Source: Zoroaster sp. YZ-2022 (lineage: Eukaryota; Echinodermata; Asteroidea; Forcipulatida; Zoroasteridae). Taken from it: DNA of 64,000 nt. The first letter of the stretch is position 1. Each line of letters opens with the position of its first letter. The stretch is taken from positions 8,321,700 to 8,385,699 of the forward strand of contig CM055822.1 in the NCBI GenBank assembly GCA_029582265.1. Direction: 5' to 3'. Below, in pieces: positions 12,561 through 25,082 of the stretch. The notes under the pieces are model-generated. The model was not told where the DNA came from, made no database searches, and was given only the letters and a program-made list of their open reading frames with translations. Made by a program: the position numbers and the translations under genes.

Positions 12561-14084
12561 TTGAAAGAAGTTTAACAAAAAGTACGGACAAAATCACGAA
12601 TTAGCCTCATTAATTTATTTTTTTTAAATAACGACGGAAAATACGCAAACAAAAGAAAAAAGCACAAACAAAATGCAGATTTGGATTGCCCAGCTATCAT
12701 TCTTACGTACTAAGTTAACAATTCTGCCATGAATTTGATTCCAAAATTTTGGTCCAGGACACTTTTGCAGTGGAATTGCCCAAATAGTTAGATTCACAAA
12801 GTTATTGAGCTTTTCTTATTATCTTTACACCAACTTGTGTTAATGCGGCTTTATCGTCGATTACATAAGTTGAACAATCCCAATGCTCATGAGGAGTTCA
12901 ATCTACATTTGTACATTATTTGGGTGATCTGAAAAAGGAATTGATAGCTACATATCTTTGCCCCATCCCCTAGGATTCGCACCCGCTACAATTACAACTA
13001 GGGAGTATGTTTATATACATGCTAGCACAACCAGGGAGTTCTAATAGGCAACGTATACATTTTGCCAGTTTTATTTATTTATTTATTTATTATTAGTATT
13101 ATTATTATTTTATTTTATTTAATTTTTTTGGAGGGATACCGCATGAGTGTAAAAAGTGGTAATAGTCTCAAAGCATGGAAGAACGTTGGAATGTTGGCTT
13201 AAATATTTACAGTTGCGAATCATGAATGATTTTTTATTTAATCTTTTTTAAAACCTATGGTCAATCAATTTCACTTGCTCTAATTAAAATACAATTATTT
13301 AAATACCAGAAACCAAACCAAAACAAACGAGCAACATGGGTTGTTTTCTTCTGAATTCATATTACTATTTTATGTATAAACCTCAAGTTCAATAACCTGT
13401 AATCAGAGGCTAGAGGCGACGTTCATTCATTATTTAATAAAATTAACCGTTCGAAGACGGCATTGGGTCTCTTATGAAGAAAGTTCTACAGGAAAGTTAC
13501 ATGGGTAATAAACTGTTCTGAAATTTTTCAAAAAATGCAGTGAATCTCTCAAAACAGGCAAGTACTTTGTTGGTGCTGCTGTGTCTGCAATGCTCCAGCC
13601 TACTTTTGATTGGCCCTCATAATATTTCCCCATTTCAAATGATGGCATAATGTAATAATGAAATACAGTCATGGGGACATGAGGCAGCACCATGGCAGCG
13701 TGATTTCGAACTGTTTTTTTAGTTCTTCGCTGCTAATGTAACTTCGTTGATTTTACCGTATAATGACATGTGAAATTTGGAAACAATTTGTCACTTATAA
13801 TATTTACATTTTGTTTTGATGTGTAAATATATTGATTAAATCTTGACGAAGGTTTGTTGGCATAAGTGGCCATATTATCACATAATTTCAAAGATAATTT
13901 CCTACAATCTACAATCTGCAATCTACAATCCAAACATTACCTAAAGGACATGAATCAACAGACGTGTATTCAGGTCCTCAAACCTCGAAGTCTGAGTCTG
14001 AGGTCAAGTCCCGAGGTCTTATGGGTCCAGGTCGAATGCAGGTCTGAGTCCGAGTCACAGGTCACTGTGCACATATGCACCCGA
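12561..14084. other. No gene recognised; simple repeats
   Basis: Contains a T/A-rich simple repeat at 13068-13130 (tttattta, attatt, tttta units) and a short ctacaatctgcaat repeat at 13901-13930. The rest has no recognisable coding or RNA signal. Confidence 0.4.
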
Positions 14085-14532
14085 TACTCCAAATTTTGTC
14101 AGTATATAACGTCTCAAAGGATCATTTTCATCTTACTATTAACAAGCACAGATTATAATCTGGTAGTCTGGATTACAATTGGTGTCGTTAAGTCGGTCAA
14201 TTAGTTATAATCTGGGTGGCACATGCGTAATCGCATAATCGCAATCGTTCGTCGTTAAAATTTAATTTAAAGAACATAAAATGATTTATAAGCTGTTAGA
14301 ACGTTGCTACGACTGTTACACGATGTATACAGAAGCAATAGATTATTCATGAAACGATCGACTACCGTGTGAATTAAGCGTGCCATTGCTACATACTTAC
14401 ACGCGATATGCGTGTGCCTCACTCATAAACGACGCAATTGTAATCCAGCCTACCAGATTATAATATATTGCTCTTACATAACAAGATGTAACTGATCCTT
14501 TTGAGACATTATCTACTGACCTGAATTTGGGT
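14085..14532. mobile_element. MITE with inverted repeats of about 105 bp
   Basis: The left arm (14085-14190) and right arm (14428-14532) are inverted copies. Shared blocks in order from each end are gtctcaaa-ggatca, attataatctggtag, ctggattacaattg and gtcgtt. Between them lie about 240 bp with no open frame. The arms are imperfect. A 37-bp innermost part is best conserved. The palindromic agattataatct inside each arm resembles a TIR start with a nested structure. No transposase; superfamily unknown. Confidence 0.75.
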
Positions 14533-14769
14533 ATAAGGTTGCCACTATGTCAAGGAAGGTTCAAAGATTAAGTTAAAAAATACTCAAGATATATGGGCTA
14601 GTATCCTTATGTTTAAAAAAATTCACAACATTATTCATTCGAAAATGGTTTGAAATTTTCTCAAATATTTCGTAATAATGTTTTCGAGTAAAAACAGCAG
14701 CTTTGCATGTTGAGGATGATAAGTAAGACTAATTGCAGTAACTCATCACACCCATCGATTTTGCCAGCA

Positions 14770-15160
14770 CCCCAGACGCATCAAGAAGAGGCCATCGAGA
14801 TCGTCAAACGACGCAATGCCACAGGACATCCCGGCTTCCACATCAGCGACATTTGGCGATAATACTACAGACTGAAGGATCCTCTATATCCAAGTCCACA
14901 ACCCACCCAGACTGAGAGATCTCCTATCCTAAGTCAACCTGTACCCCTCCTTCCCCTAGTGCATGTCTACGCTGATTCACTTCAGTGAGCACACCTCCTT
15001 CCCTACCCCTAGGATCCACAGTTTCCCGCCTGCGCATCAATGCACTAATCCACCAGCATCCTGTCATCGCGTAATCCTCCAGCAGCCTGCCGCCAAGCGG
15101 CAGCATTCCCCAGAGTCGGCATTCTCCTGAGGTCGATCAGAGCACACTGATCGAAACGTC
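14770..15160 (+). other. Possible retroelement 3' fragment, unassigned
   Basis: A GC-richer segment gives short readable stretches such as EEAIEIVKRRNATGH and, after frame changes, DQSTLIETSRC. These faintly recall the C-terminal parts of Penelope-like elements. Frames are broken and no catalytic motif is visible, so this is a weak call. Confidence 0.25.
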
Positions 15161-15899
15161 CAGGTGTACCTCCAGTTCTTTTCAGAACCAGTACTACTCA
15201 ATTCGAGATTCCACATGGTGTCACATGCACTATTCTTTCTTAATAATGTTTTCGTTTTTTATACAAAATGTCAATGTTTCGAACAAAATTATAGGCTATA
15301 TTTATGTTTTTGCGCAGGTAGAGGTTTGTTGGGTACAGCCTGGGGAAGGTAACGTTTTAAGTTGGAATTTAGCATCATCCTTTTGAAATTGACATATTTT
15401 TTTGGCATACATTATTTGTTCAACTGTGCATAGCTAATAAAGAAAAAACCCTGTACAGAAATTAGAACACTTTATAGTCATTCTCACTTGTTATCGGTAA
15501 AATTCATAGAACCTATTTATCAAGATAGCTAATCAATCCTTATTCAATGTAAAAAGAAATAGTAAGCATTCTCAGTGCATGCTGGGAATTGCATGACAAC
15601 CACACCTGGTTACTTTTTACAAATGTGTGGTGCATTTTCATTATGCCTGTATTCAAATGAAATGTGCAGTCTATGACACTGAGGGTTTGTCAAAGCTGAT
15701 TCACAGAGGTTGTTTTTAAACTTTATGCTAATTGTTCACAAATCTTTTGTAACATTGCTCCAATTTATATTTCTAGAACTGCTTAAAGTCTACACTCCAA
15801 CACGCAATTATGCGCTCCAGCAACTTATGTCACTTCTAAAGGAAACGCTACAACTTCAAACGGAACTGGGGTGATAGGTCGTTTGTTTTTCTGTCATAG

Positions 15900-16208
15900 C
15901 TCCTTGAGACTCCTGGAATCATCTTTCCAACTAAACTCAAATCTTGTCATTAAGTAGTATAACCAGATTTAAGTCGATACTTAAAGCTCACATCTTATGT
16001 CACAACTCTTCAAAGATGATGTATATTTGTAATTGCATTTGTAGGTACATGTATCTCGGTACATTATTTATTTATTATTTTCCCCTATGCTATCATTGTA
16101 TATTGTTTGTATGCATGTTTTTTCTTTGTTCCATCGCACCTTGAGCGCCCAGCAAAAGTGTGATAATGTGCGCGCTAAAAATCGTGTATTATTGTTATTA
16201 TTATTATT
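15900..16208 (+). mobile_element. LINE 3' end (5'-truncated fragment)
   Basis: A short frame reading ITRFKSILKAHILCH resembles the very C-terminal end of CR1/L2-like LINE ORF2 proteins. It is followed by an untranslated tail containing ccttgagcgcc and gtgcgcgctaaaa and ending in (TTA)n. No reverse transcriptase core is present, so this is a dead 5'-truncated insertion. The tail resembles the one at 180-265. Confidence 0.5.
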
Positions 16209-17563
16209 TAATATGCACGGGAAATGTCAATACGTGTTGTACCAGTAATATCCTTTACACTCTGATGGGGAAGATGGATGACGCATGGTTGTACCATCAC
16301 ATCGCACCAAACCAACAGTCTGCAAGTTGTTTTTACCATCTGTGGACCAAAAAAATAAGTGAAGAAGAAATATTTTCAGTGAGTGACGAGTTTGTGTGCA
16401 AAGACTGAGCTAATCAAGTTTAAAAAGGTTTTAGTTATATTTGCCAAATCTGCTCATTTTCTCTTTTTTTTTTCTAAGGGGGCTAGGGGAGAGGCATGAG
16501 GGCCATTCATTGAATCCCCTGGTAAATTGTATATAGAAAGTGTTTGGCAGGTCTTGAGACCAATTGCAGGTAATGTCATTCATAAAACCATAGTTTCCAT
16601 AACTTGCAGTTCATGGGTGAGCAACCTCTTTAGCTGAAGCATAACAGTACAACTTGAGACGAGGGTAATTGACATAACACTTTTACACGTACTGCTCCAT
16701 TCTTAAATGGATAAATGCACGGAGATAATTGTGCCGCAAACAAAAATAGTGGGGCTGTTTTTGTTCTGGGCCAATTTGTGTCTTGTACAACTAAGAGTAC
16801 AGGAGTTTGGACGGCGTGTCTTAGCATGGTCCCTGTTACATGCACTGTGGTGTACATAACTTTCTTGAAATCGTTGACAATTGAAAAATGGAGTAATATT
16901 ACGGCAACGAAATATCTATACTAACTGATTTTGTTGAACTGACTGGGGATGTTTTGGTTAAAGAAGAACCCATTTCGGGAGCTTCCGACAATGGGCCGGA
17001 TAATGTCCCCAATGTGTTTACGTGCAAAGATGAGTATGTTGCTGTTAACAATTCTCAAGCGTCGTGAAATTTAGAAAATATGTTTTCGTTTTCGAACAAT
17101 CACTTCTAACTCTAAAAGCGCTTCTATAACATGACTGCAAAAGTTAAAACCATTAAAAATAAAATAAAAGAACAAAAACTAACATAATAAATACATGTAA
17201 CACATTAACATTACTGTGTAGCGTGACCAGCCAGTACCAAGAAACATACAAAAATACCAACAAATACAATAAAGACTATACCAATCTAATACTTTTTTAG
17301 GATTGTGTGTGTGACTTTTACGTTAGCGCGCGCTGAGTTGGGCCATGCGCGTGGCACCAATAAGGATAGCATGCATGGCGTGGGCCGCGCCGGGCGTAGA
17401 CTTGGTTCCGGAAAGTCTGTGATCAATAGATTTTTGTCTGCCTGGAAAGCCAATACGGCTCTGCAGTATCGCATTACAATAGCGCCCTCTCTAGTGTATT
17501 AACATCCCAAACATTAACCTTCAATCACAGACTTGGGGAATGTTGTTGTTCATCGGTTTTGTA
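16209..17563. other. Mostly unassigned; possible exon-like frames
   Basis: Two frames look mildly protein-like. One (16257-16408) reads MGKMDDAWLYHHIA and ends DEFVCKD. The other (about 16911-17065) contains DVLVKEEPISGASDNG and ends TCKDEYVAVNNSQAS. The VKEEP motif is typical of SUMO-modified regulators and the two ends resemble each other (VCKD, TCKDEY). They could be exons of one host gene or old transposon pieces. No splice pattern was established. Confidence 0.25.
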
Positions 17564-18514
17564 CAGTGGCGTAGCTATGGGGGGGGCAGGGCGGCCGCCC
17601 CCTATATCCAGTTCCAGAATGGTGGGCCCCCTAACACTTTGCGAATTTTTTCACATGCTTATGGGACTGACTGACTGGCAGGCCTGTGAGCAGGCGGACT
17701 ATACAGGCAGGGGCCGGATTTAGACCTTGAGGGGCCCAGGGCACTTCCAGGTGTCAGGGGCCCCTCGACATAGAAATTAAATTACATGACAAATAAAAAT
17801 GAACTAAAATGAATGAGATAAACCGCATTTCTTTTCAAAAAATATAAAACTAATTTTATAATTACGTGCATTTTTTTTATAAAGGAAGTCCTTAGTCTAG
17901 GGCCCTCATGGCAGGGCCAGGGGCTCATAGTGCCCGCTTTTTCCCTTATAAATCAAGCTCCTGGCTATACAGGGCCAAGCTTTTACTCAAGAGGCAAAGG
18001 GTAGACTGCCCACGGCCCCAGATAAAGAGGTGGGGTCCTAAAAATCTGTACAGTCATTTTTTTATAACCCGCGATTAATCAAAGTCAATGGCTTAATATG
18101 CATGTAGAAGGTATACTAGCAGCACTAACATCTTTCCGGATAACAATTAAGAAAATAGCCCTATTTATTATTCCTTGCCCGTGGGCCCTGTATTACCTAA
18201 AAATCAGCCCTGGGTTCACTATAGTTCTCTGAAATTTGTTCTAAAAATATACGTGATTATCGATCGGCTCCTGCTAACAGAATCTGAGAAATAGCGAAAA
18301 CGTAGACTTTTGGCATAGTGATTGATAAGTTTTCCAAAATTACCAAAAGCGCAGAATGGAACCTCATTGATCATATCATTTGACATTTATGTTGATACTT
18401 TGAAGAATATGATATGCTTCGATATTACCTAAAGTCTGTGTCAAAATTGATTGGTGGGCCCCTTGGATCCAGATTCCCCCCTCCCTGGCGAAGACATGGC
18501 CAGCTACGCCACTC
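17564..18514. mobile_element. Non-autonomous hAT-like element
   Basis: The ends are inverted: the left begins cagtggcgtagct and the right ends agctacgccactc. Flanking 8-bp sequences gttttgta (17556-17563) and agtttgta (18515-18522) match at 6 of 8 bases, as expected for an aged 8-bp hAT-type target duplication. There is no transposase. A second element is nested inside at 17708-17964. Confidence 0.7.
17708..17964. mobile_element. Nested short hAT-like element with 9-bp flanking repeat
   Basis: The element begins caggggccggatttag and ends aatcaagctcctgg, short imperfect inverted ends. The direct repeat ctatacagg is present exactly on both sides (17699-17707 and 17965-17973). At 257 bp it is non-coding. 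It inserted into the larger hAT-like element, so it is the younger of the two. Confidence 0.75.
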
Positions 18515-18654
18515 AGTTTGTACGCACCCTATTGCGAATTAGTCCCAAAGTGGACGGAACAATCTGATTGGTCCGGAAACTGTAAAAAGCGCTTCCATAA
18601 CATGAATATTCAAACTAAACCTTCTACACATGGGGACGGAGGATATGTACTGCG

Positions 18655-18952
18655 AGTAGTATGGTAGATGGGGTCCTAAGCGCAGCTGCCATAAAAAATC
18701 ATGTTTTCCCAAGATTCGCTGGGTAGTAGTAGGCAGTTTTGAAAAAAGTCGAGAAAAAACTAGCATTTTAAAATATATTTTTACCCTAAATTCGCTGGGT
18801 AGTAGGGGATTAAACCCCAACGTTTTAGACAGAAAACTAAATACTCTACGTTTTTTTTAATTTATTTTTTCCGTTTTATTTTTCTAAATATATATATTGA
18901 TTAGAGAGAATGGCGAAACGATAAACTGAAGAACAATTTGTATCTAAAATGG
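18655..18952 (+). repeat. Polinton-A left TIR
   Basis: About 298 bp matching the complement of 34728-35017. The outer 45 bases are shared with Polinton-B's TIR; the inner part (cgctgggtagtag, ccaacgttttagacag, attagagagaatgg) is not. The repeat ends inside the first codons of PolB: the ATG at 18910 is part of the repeat. Confidence 0.9.
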
Positions 18953-21900
18953 ACCAAGGGAAAAATTACAAGATTTTTTGTGAAGAGAGATCTCTGTTCG
19001 TATATGTTCAAACAGCAAGGAGGTAAAATTTAATAAAACGTGTTTTATTACGAATATGTGAAAAATTATTTAAAACAGCATAAACAAAAACCATTGGTAC
19101 AAATTAAATTTAGTTGAATTGAAAAGACGTATAAATGTTGAAAATATAAATACTTCCTAGACACGGCTCTGGGAAAAAGACGGCAATTGATTAAAAAGAT
19201 TTGGTGTAGCCGCTATTAAAAGGTTTCATGGTAAAGAAGAAGAGTTGAGGGTTTAACTTCCACCAAAAGACGGTGGAAAATATTTACGTGAACGAATAAT
19301 GGTCGTTCCGTTGAATCACAACAAAGTAAAAAGATTTGAACATTTTTCACTGGCGGTAAAAACCAAAGATTATTGCCAAGTTGCGTGAAGACTTATGCGA
19401 GAATTGCTAACGCGTGCAGAGTTTATGATATACGCAATACGCGTTAAATTAGCTTAAAAGTAAAACAAAATGGTTTTAGTCGATGAAGCTGAGCCAAATT
19501 TGCACCATCATAATAAGTAAATTGTTTTATTAAGTTTAGAGCGACATTGAAGATATGCTCGTTACTGTTTTTTCATAGGTGCTGAAGCTTTAGAAAAATA
19601 TACGAGAGAGGGTAGCGGATGGGAAATAAGATCGTATCGTAGATATATGAATCTCACTATCGCAAAATATAGAAAGACCTCTAAAAAGGAGGTAGTTATG
19701 TCCGAGCTATGTGACCATATATAAAAATTAAAAAGCGTGCATCAGCGATTAAAAACAACGACGATAATTTTGTTCTGCGATGGGCTTTGCGCAGTGCACT
19801 TTTCCAACTTACGGTATGATCCACAAAGAATGAGCAAGTACCCGACGGAGGAGGAAGACGGGTTTAAATTTAACAACATCGAAACACCAACTCCTATTAA
19901 TCAAATTAAGCGAGTGAAAGAGAAACAAAAACAATATAGCGATAAACGTTTTTGGTTGCGAGTCCGAAATCGATTCTAGTTTACAAACTCTCAGCGATCA
20001 ACCAGCAAAGCTTAAATCGCATAAAATTTGACATTGATGATTCACAGAAGGCTAGATCCTCACATGGTTTACATAAAGACGTTAAAGATGTGAATAAATT
20101 GCTTTACGATCAAACGAACCACAAAAGAACGTAAAACATTTTGTTTGAGATGTTTGCAAGGTTTTTCGACAGAATCATATCTCGAAAATCACATAGAAAT
20201 GTGTGAGGGAACAAACGACAAACCGACAAAAAAATCGTTTTACCAGAAAAAAGTATGCCAAAAACGACAAAGTAAAGTTTATAAAATTATCATAGCAAAA
20301 GATGAAAAGTTCCATTCGTAATATACGCGCCGACTTTGAGAGCATTATTAAAAGATTGTTGACGAAAACTACCTCACCAATAATAAAAACTACAAGAACA
20401 CACATTGTTTGTGGTTATTCGTACGTCGTCGTGCGATGCGACGGTGAAAGTAATTTCTCCCGTTACGAATAGGGGAGAAGATGCGGCATTAAACATTTTT
20501 TAAATGAATTACAGAAAGAAGAAGAAAAGATTAATATGATATTCAAAAAAACATTAAAGAAATGTTAATGACTGAAGAAAGATGTAAAAGATTTTAAAAA
20601 TGCGCACAGCAGTGTTGGATAATGTGAAAGACATTTTTGAAGACGATAAGGTACGCGACTCACATTGTCACATTACCGGAAAATATAGAGGTGCTGCGCA
20701 TAATTGTTGTGAATTTGAAAACTAAAGTTTAAAACCAGAGAAAACTTTTATTCCGGTTGTATTTCATAATTTGCGAGGCTACGACTCTCATCTCATTATG
20801 CAGGCCGCTGGTCAATAGCAAAGGAAATTCTAACGATGCATCGCAAACAATATAGAAAAGTATATTTCTTTTAGTATTCGTCAACTACGCCTGTCGACAG
20901 CGCTCAATTTTTACCAACCGCCTGAACAGAGCCGTAAAATCAAAACGATTCTTTTCCAATTACATTGAAGTTTGAATCAAATTTAGAAAAATTTAATCTC
21001 GGCTGAAAGCAAGGGCATTTATCCTTACGAGTACATGGACTCTTTCGAGGCGTTTTAAAGAAACACAACTTCCTTCGCGAGAATCTTTTTACAGCGTTTA
21101 AACTGTCAACACATTACCACCTTCTCCAATACGAACACGCTATAAAAACGTTTTACAGCGAGTTTGATTGTAAAAATTTAGGAGATTATCCACGATTTTG
21201 CAACGTGCGTACCGATACTCTGCTTGTTGGCGGATGTGGTTTGAAAATTTTCGTAATACTTGTACGAAGCAATACGGTTTTGGATCCGGCTGAATTATTA
21301 TACGAGTCCCGGATTGAGTTGGGACGCTTTATTAAAACATTCGAGGACAAACTTTAGATTTGCTTTACGGATGTCGACATGCATTTGTTTATATGAAAAA
21401 GGCACGCGAGGAGGAAACGTTAGCATGGCGAGTAAACGATACGCTAAAGCAAACAACGTGCATTTAGACGACTACGACGAATCAGAAACCAGCGCGAGTT
21501 ACATTATGTACTTGGACGCCGAACAATTTCTATGCCGGCTACGCCATGAGTCAACCTTTTACCGACTGGTAATTTCAAATGGTTATCTCCAAGAACGAAT
21601 TGACAGACTCGAGAAGCTTAAAGGATTTAAAAACAATAAAAGGGATACATTTTAGAAGTCGATTTAGAATATGTTAAAGAATTACACATCGATTCGCATA
21701 ACTCGTTTCCACTCGCGCCAGAGTCGGTGATACATTACCGAAAAGAATGGATGAGTGACTATCAAGCACGAGTTGCTAACCGGCTGACCGGTCTCCGACG
21801 TTACGAAACGTAGTTCCAAATTTATGCTTGACAAACGCAACTTACGTGATTCATTATCGTAATTTACAATTGTATTTACAACTCCGGCATGAAGCTGACT

Positions 21901-22819
21901 AAAATTCACAAAGTTTTTTGGAATTTGACGAATCGTGTTGGATGAAACCATACATTGATTTAAAATACGCGATTAAGAAAAGATGCAAAGAGTGATTTTT
22001 GAAAAGATTTGTTTAAACCTGATGAAAACCAGTTCAGGTTTTTGGTAAAACGATATGGAAAATGTAATGAAGTCGCATGAACGTAAATTTAAAACAGCTA
22101 AACGATGAAAAAGCGAGAAAATCAAATTCGTTCACTCATCATGCGAAAGCAAATTTTGCCGAGGCGAGATTTTGATAATGAACCAGTGGCGATTCACATG
22201 CACAAGACAAAACTAACTACTCAACCGCCCAGTTTACGTAAAGGGAATGAGTATACTAGATTTATCTAAACTTGTTTAATGTATGATTTTATTACAATCA
22301 TTTTAAAAACAAACTACGATTGGTGCAGGTGATTCTACACGGATTACTGGATGACGCTTGTTACTCCAGATTAAACACTAAGATGTGTATAAAGATTTAT
22401 GTAAAAACAAATCTTTGTACGACTTTTCAAATTATGAACAACAACATTTTTTACATTCTGAAGTTAATAAAAAAGTGATCGGTAAAATGAAAGACGAGTG
22501 TGCGGGAACTCTAATTTCTGAAATTGTGTGTTTGAGACTCAAAATGTATTCGATACTTTTATCAGACGAAAAACAAATAAGAAAAGCTAAAGGAGTTAAA
22601 AAACAAGTTTTAGAACAACAAATTAAAAGCACGATCGTTATAAACAAGTTTATCGTTGAAAAATACTCTGCATCATAATATGAGTTTTATCAAACTGGCT
22701 TACAGATTATATACAACGCGAGTAAATAAAATATCACTATCTCCTCTAGACACAAAGAGACACATTTTGAAAACGGAATAGACACTCACGCTTACGATCA
22801 TTACAGTCTCATCGTTTAA
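18910..22819 (+). pseudogene. polB: Protein-primed-type DNA polymerase B, Polinton-A
   Basis: Family role: replicates the element by protein-primed synthesis. The reading runs from an ATG inside the left TIR (MAKR followed at once by a stop) to the stop at 22817. Recognisable landmarks are the GSGK segment near 19160, exonuclease motif I (ADFESI, about 20330), the endonuclease-VII-like Cys/His finger near 20650-20710, exo II (LRGYDSHL, about 20775), a motif A region (YLDA, about 21510) and the C-terminal QVLEQQIK segment (22600). There are dozens of indels and stops. Motif C (about 22345), with its two aspartates in Polinton-B, is damaged here. Certainly inactive. Closely parallels the Polinton-B gene at 56309-60035. 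Confidence 0.9.
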
Positions 22820-22821
22820 CA

Positions 22822-22900
22822 ACAATTACAATTACGATCTCTCTTTAAACAATTACAATTACGATCTCTTATACAATTACGATCTCTTATGCATGATAGG
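22822..22900. repeat. Short repeats between PolB and integrase 3' ends
   Basis: The block acaattacgatctct occurs three times. One copy overlaps the integrase stop codon, so the array is a small expansion of the integrase gene's 3' end in the convergent junction. Polinton-B has no such repeat at the same place (56303-56320). Confidence 0.7.
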
Positions 22901-23846
22901 TGGATTTTATTCGCGGGATAATTTGTAATTCCTGTCTTACAAAACTACAGGGGGGCCTCATTCTAAATAATACAATATGGGTTGATTCACACCTTTAACA
23001 GTTTAGATATTCTATAAATTTGTACTCCATATGGGATCGGTCGCTCTACGTCCGTATCTTTTCAGCTTCACCAGGCGCGTATAAATACCTAATTAAACTG
23101 TTGTTTGGGATTCTTTTTTCTTTTTAACACTCACAGGTGAGGCTGGATTTTGCTCTACAGGCTCAGTTTGATCGCGTCTTTTGGTTTTAAATTTATAAGA
23201 CGCGTTGTTTCGTGTTAACGCTTTTACGACTAGTGGCAATCTTTTAACCCATTCTCTATTTTTCTTTCAGGTCGCTATTTCTTTAGCGTACTGGTGAGAA
23301 AAATAATCTTTCTGCTAACGTTTTATTAAACCGCTCCACCATACCCCTGAGCTCTATGATTACCACAACCTCACTTCTTTTTTTACATTATGTTTACTCA
23401 TCGTTACGTTAACGCTACTCAGCAAATTCTTTTCCAGGATCGACTTAGCGCACGGGGGAAATTAACGAGCTACGTTTATAAATTTTCTCAAACGCATTAA
23501 CGACTTGAATAGCCACGGTTTTATCGGTTAACGGTTCTGCTTCTTTATACCTACTAGCTTCGTCTACGACTGTTAGCGTACTTGTAAGCTCTTTACCAAT
23601 TGTCGTGAGGAAGAAACAATAGATCTGCTTGATGAACCTCATTTGGTTTTTCAAACGCACTGTTTGATGAAGTTGGTCTTGAATATATTTAGGATAAAAT
23701 GAAAATAAATTTCGCACCTTGCTTTTATCCACTGTCGAACTGTTTTTTTATTTTTGTTTCTTTAGCTAGTTTATTAATTGCATCTTGACCTTTGTGATAT
23801 CCTTTGGGGTTATAATAAGCGTTTTGTAGCTTTCTCTCATCCATTT
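22877..23846 (-). pseudogene. Retroviral-type (rve) integrase, Polinton-A
   Basis: Family role: inserts the element by cutting and joining DNA. The minus strand starts MDERKLQNAYYNPKG and contains FIKQIYCFFL in a shifted frame over the first catalytic Asp region, then TVVDEASRYKEAEPLTDKT and NAFEKIYKRS, and near 22975 NQPILYYLE. It aligns end to end with the intact Polinton-B integrase (55307-56302). At least five frame changes and a loss around the second catalytic Asp make it non-functional. Convergent with PolB. Confidence 0.88.
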
Positions 23847-23868
23847 TTAATATTTATAAATATATTTT

Positions 23869-24098
23869 ATTCGGAATTCATAATATTACTCGGCAAAATT
23901 CCTTGTTTAACTAACCCCTTTTTGCGTCATCCCAACCCGCGGCAACTGCCGTAGTGAGTTTAACCCGTCTTTTATCCAATTTTCCTAAATCAGCTGGTTT
24001 TCATTTTAAATATGTTTTCACCAACATGCTGTATAAAACAATAAAAGAGTTACAACGGCGCTGTGATAAGCTGAATTAGCGATTCCTTTCGTGTCCAT
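23869..24098 (-). pseudogene. Small membrane protein, Polinton-A copy
   Basis: The minus strand starts MDTKGIANSAYHS and ends QGILPSNIMNSE, matching the 85-residue protein at 55026-55283. The middle is shifted and contains stops, so the copy is broken. The hydrophobic segment after the start suggests one membrane helix. Function unknown; conserved between the two elements just upstream of the integrase. Confidence 0.75.
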
Positions 24099-24108
24099 TG
24101 TATTTATA

Positions 24109-24534
24109 TTAATTAAATAAATAAAAATTATTCCATTTCAGAACAACGTTCGTTGTTGGTGTAAGTTTAACTAAAGTTTGATTTTCGTTGGGTTTTGGCT
24201 CTCCGTTAGAGCTGCTTAAAAATAGTAAAACACCTAAACCTCCAACGAACAAAGCAATAGCGATCCAGCGGAGTTGGTTGTTGTTGTTTGAGCTTGTTGT
24301 TTCGCTCGTTGACTCTCGCAACGCTGTGTTTTGCGTTAACGCTTGTTGAGTTTAGTCACACCTTTTTTAATTCTTGTTTTTCTTTCCTATTATGTTCTGC
24401 GAGGTTTTACCCCGCGACTCTGTTTGGGTTTTTTTTTTTTTTACTCGGTGTTTTTTATTTCTTGTGGCTGTGCATTCATTGTTGGTGGTACAGTCTCCGC
24501 AACTTCGTCTGTTGTGGTTGTACATTCGTTCCAT
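24109..24534 (-). pseudogene. Basic single-pass membrane protein, Polinton-A copy
   Basis: Starts at the ATG at 24534 (MERMYNHNR) and the last 70 codons (24109-24321) are open: SNNNNQLRWIAIALFVGG followed by LLFLSSSNGEPKPNEN, one clear membrane helix. The lysine-rich N-terminal half is out of frame. Counterpart of the 141-residue protein at 54560-54985. Function unknown. Confidence 0.75.
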
Positions 24535-24542
24535 CCTTTTAT

Positions 24543-25045
24543 TATCTATAGCAAGATTCTTCTTTTTCTTTTAAATGTTTTACCGTAATTAGAGTTGCAC
24601 TGGTGGTGCTACTAACATACCGTATGTTGTAGTATTTTCACGCTACGGTACTAACTCTCGAAATGAATGGATCTTTTCTAAATCTGTGGTGAATTTACCT
24701 TCATTATCAATTTCAAAACTATAACCGTATAAATCAACGATTAAACTGAGTCCCAATATTTTTAACGTACAACGTTAGAATAAGCGCTACCTAAACTTTG
24801 CGTTATATCACGGCCCTAATTTGGTTTCGTATTGCGTGTGCAACGCATCACGCTCTTCCGAACAAAGCTTCAATATCGTTAACGCTATACTCTTTACCGG
24901 AAAACTTTTGAATCTCCCCGCTACAACGGCTAAAAAGACGTTTGTCTCGTAGCTTTTGTTTCAACAGTATCGCTTCATCACCATCATAGAAGTAGAGGTT
25001 TAGCATAGATTGATTTTCATTCAACAATTTAGCAACTTCTTCCAT
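24543..25045 (-). pseudogene. Unnamed conserved Polinton protein, Polinton-A copy of the 174-residue gene
   Basis: Opens with MEEVAKLLNENQSM and GKEYSVNDIEALFGR (24848-25045), then continues in other frames to LITVKHLKEKEES near 24560. It matches the gene at 54018-54560. It lacks the triplet-like tactacaata expansion that disrupts the Polinton-B gene, but has its own indels. Function unknown. Confidence 0.75.
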
Positions 25046-25082
25046 TTATTATAAGTGTTTTATAATTGTTTCGTGTAACGGT

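Noticed and set aside
14770..15160. Penelope-like element with GIY-YIG domain
   Set aside because: Only a faint resemblance at the C-terminal end; no RT or GIY-YIG motif visible. Kept as a low-confidence feature.
24288..24588. Three overlapping hydrophobic plus-strand frames
   Set aside because: Antisense of the lysine-rich half of the basic membrane protein; AAA-rich codons give Phe-rich shadows.
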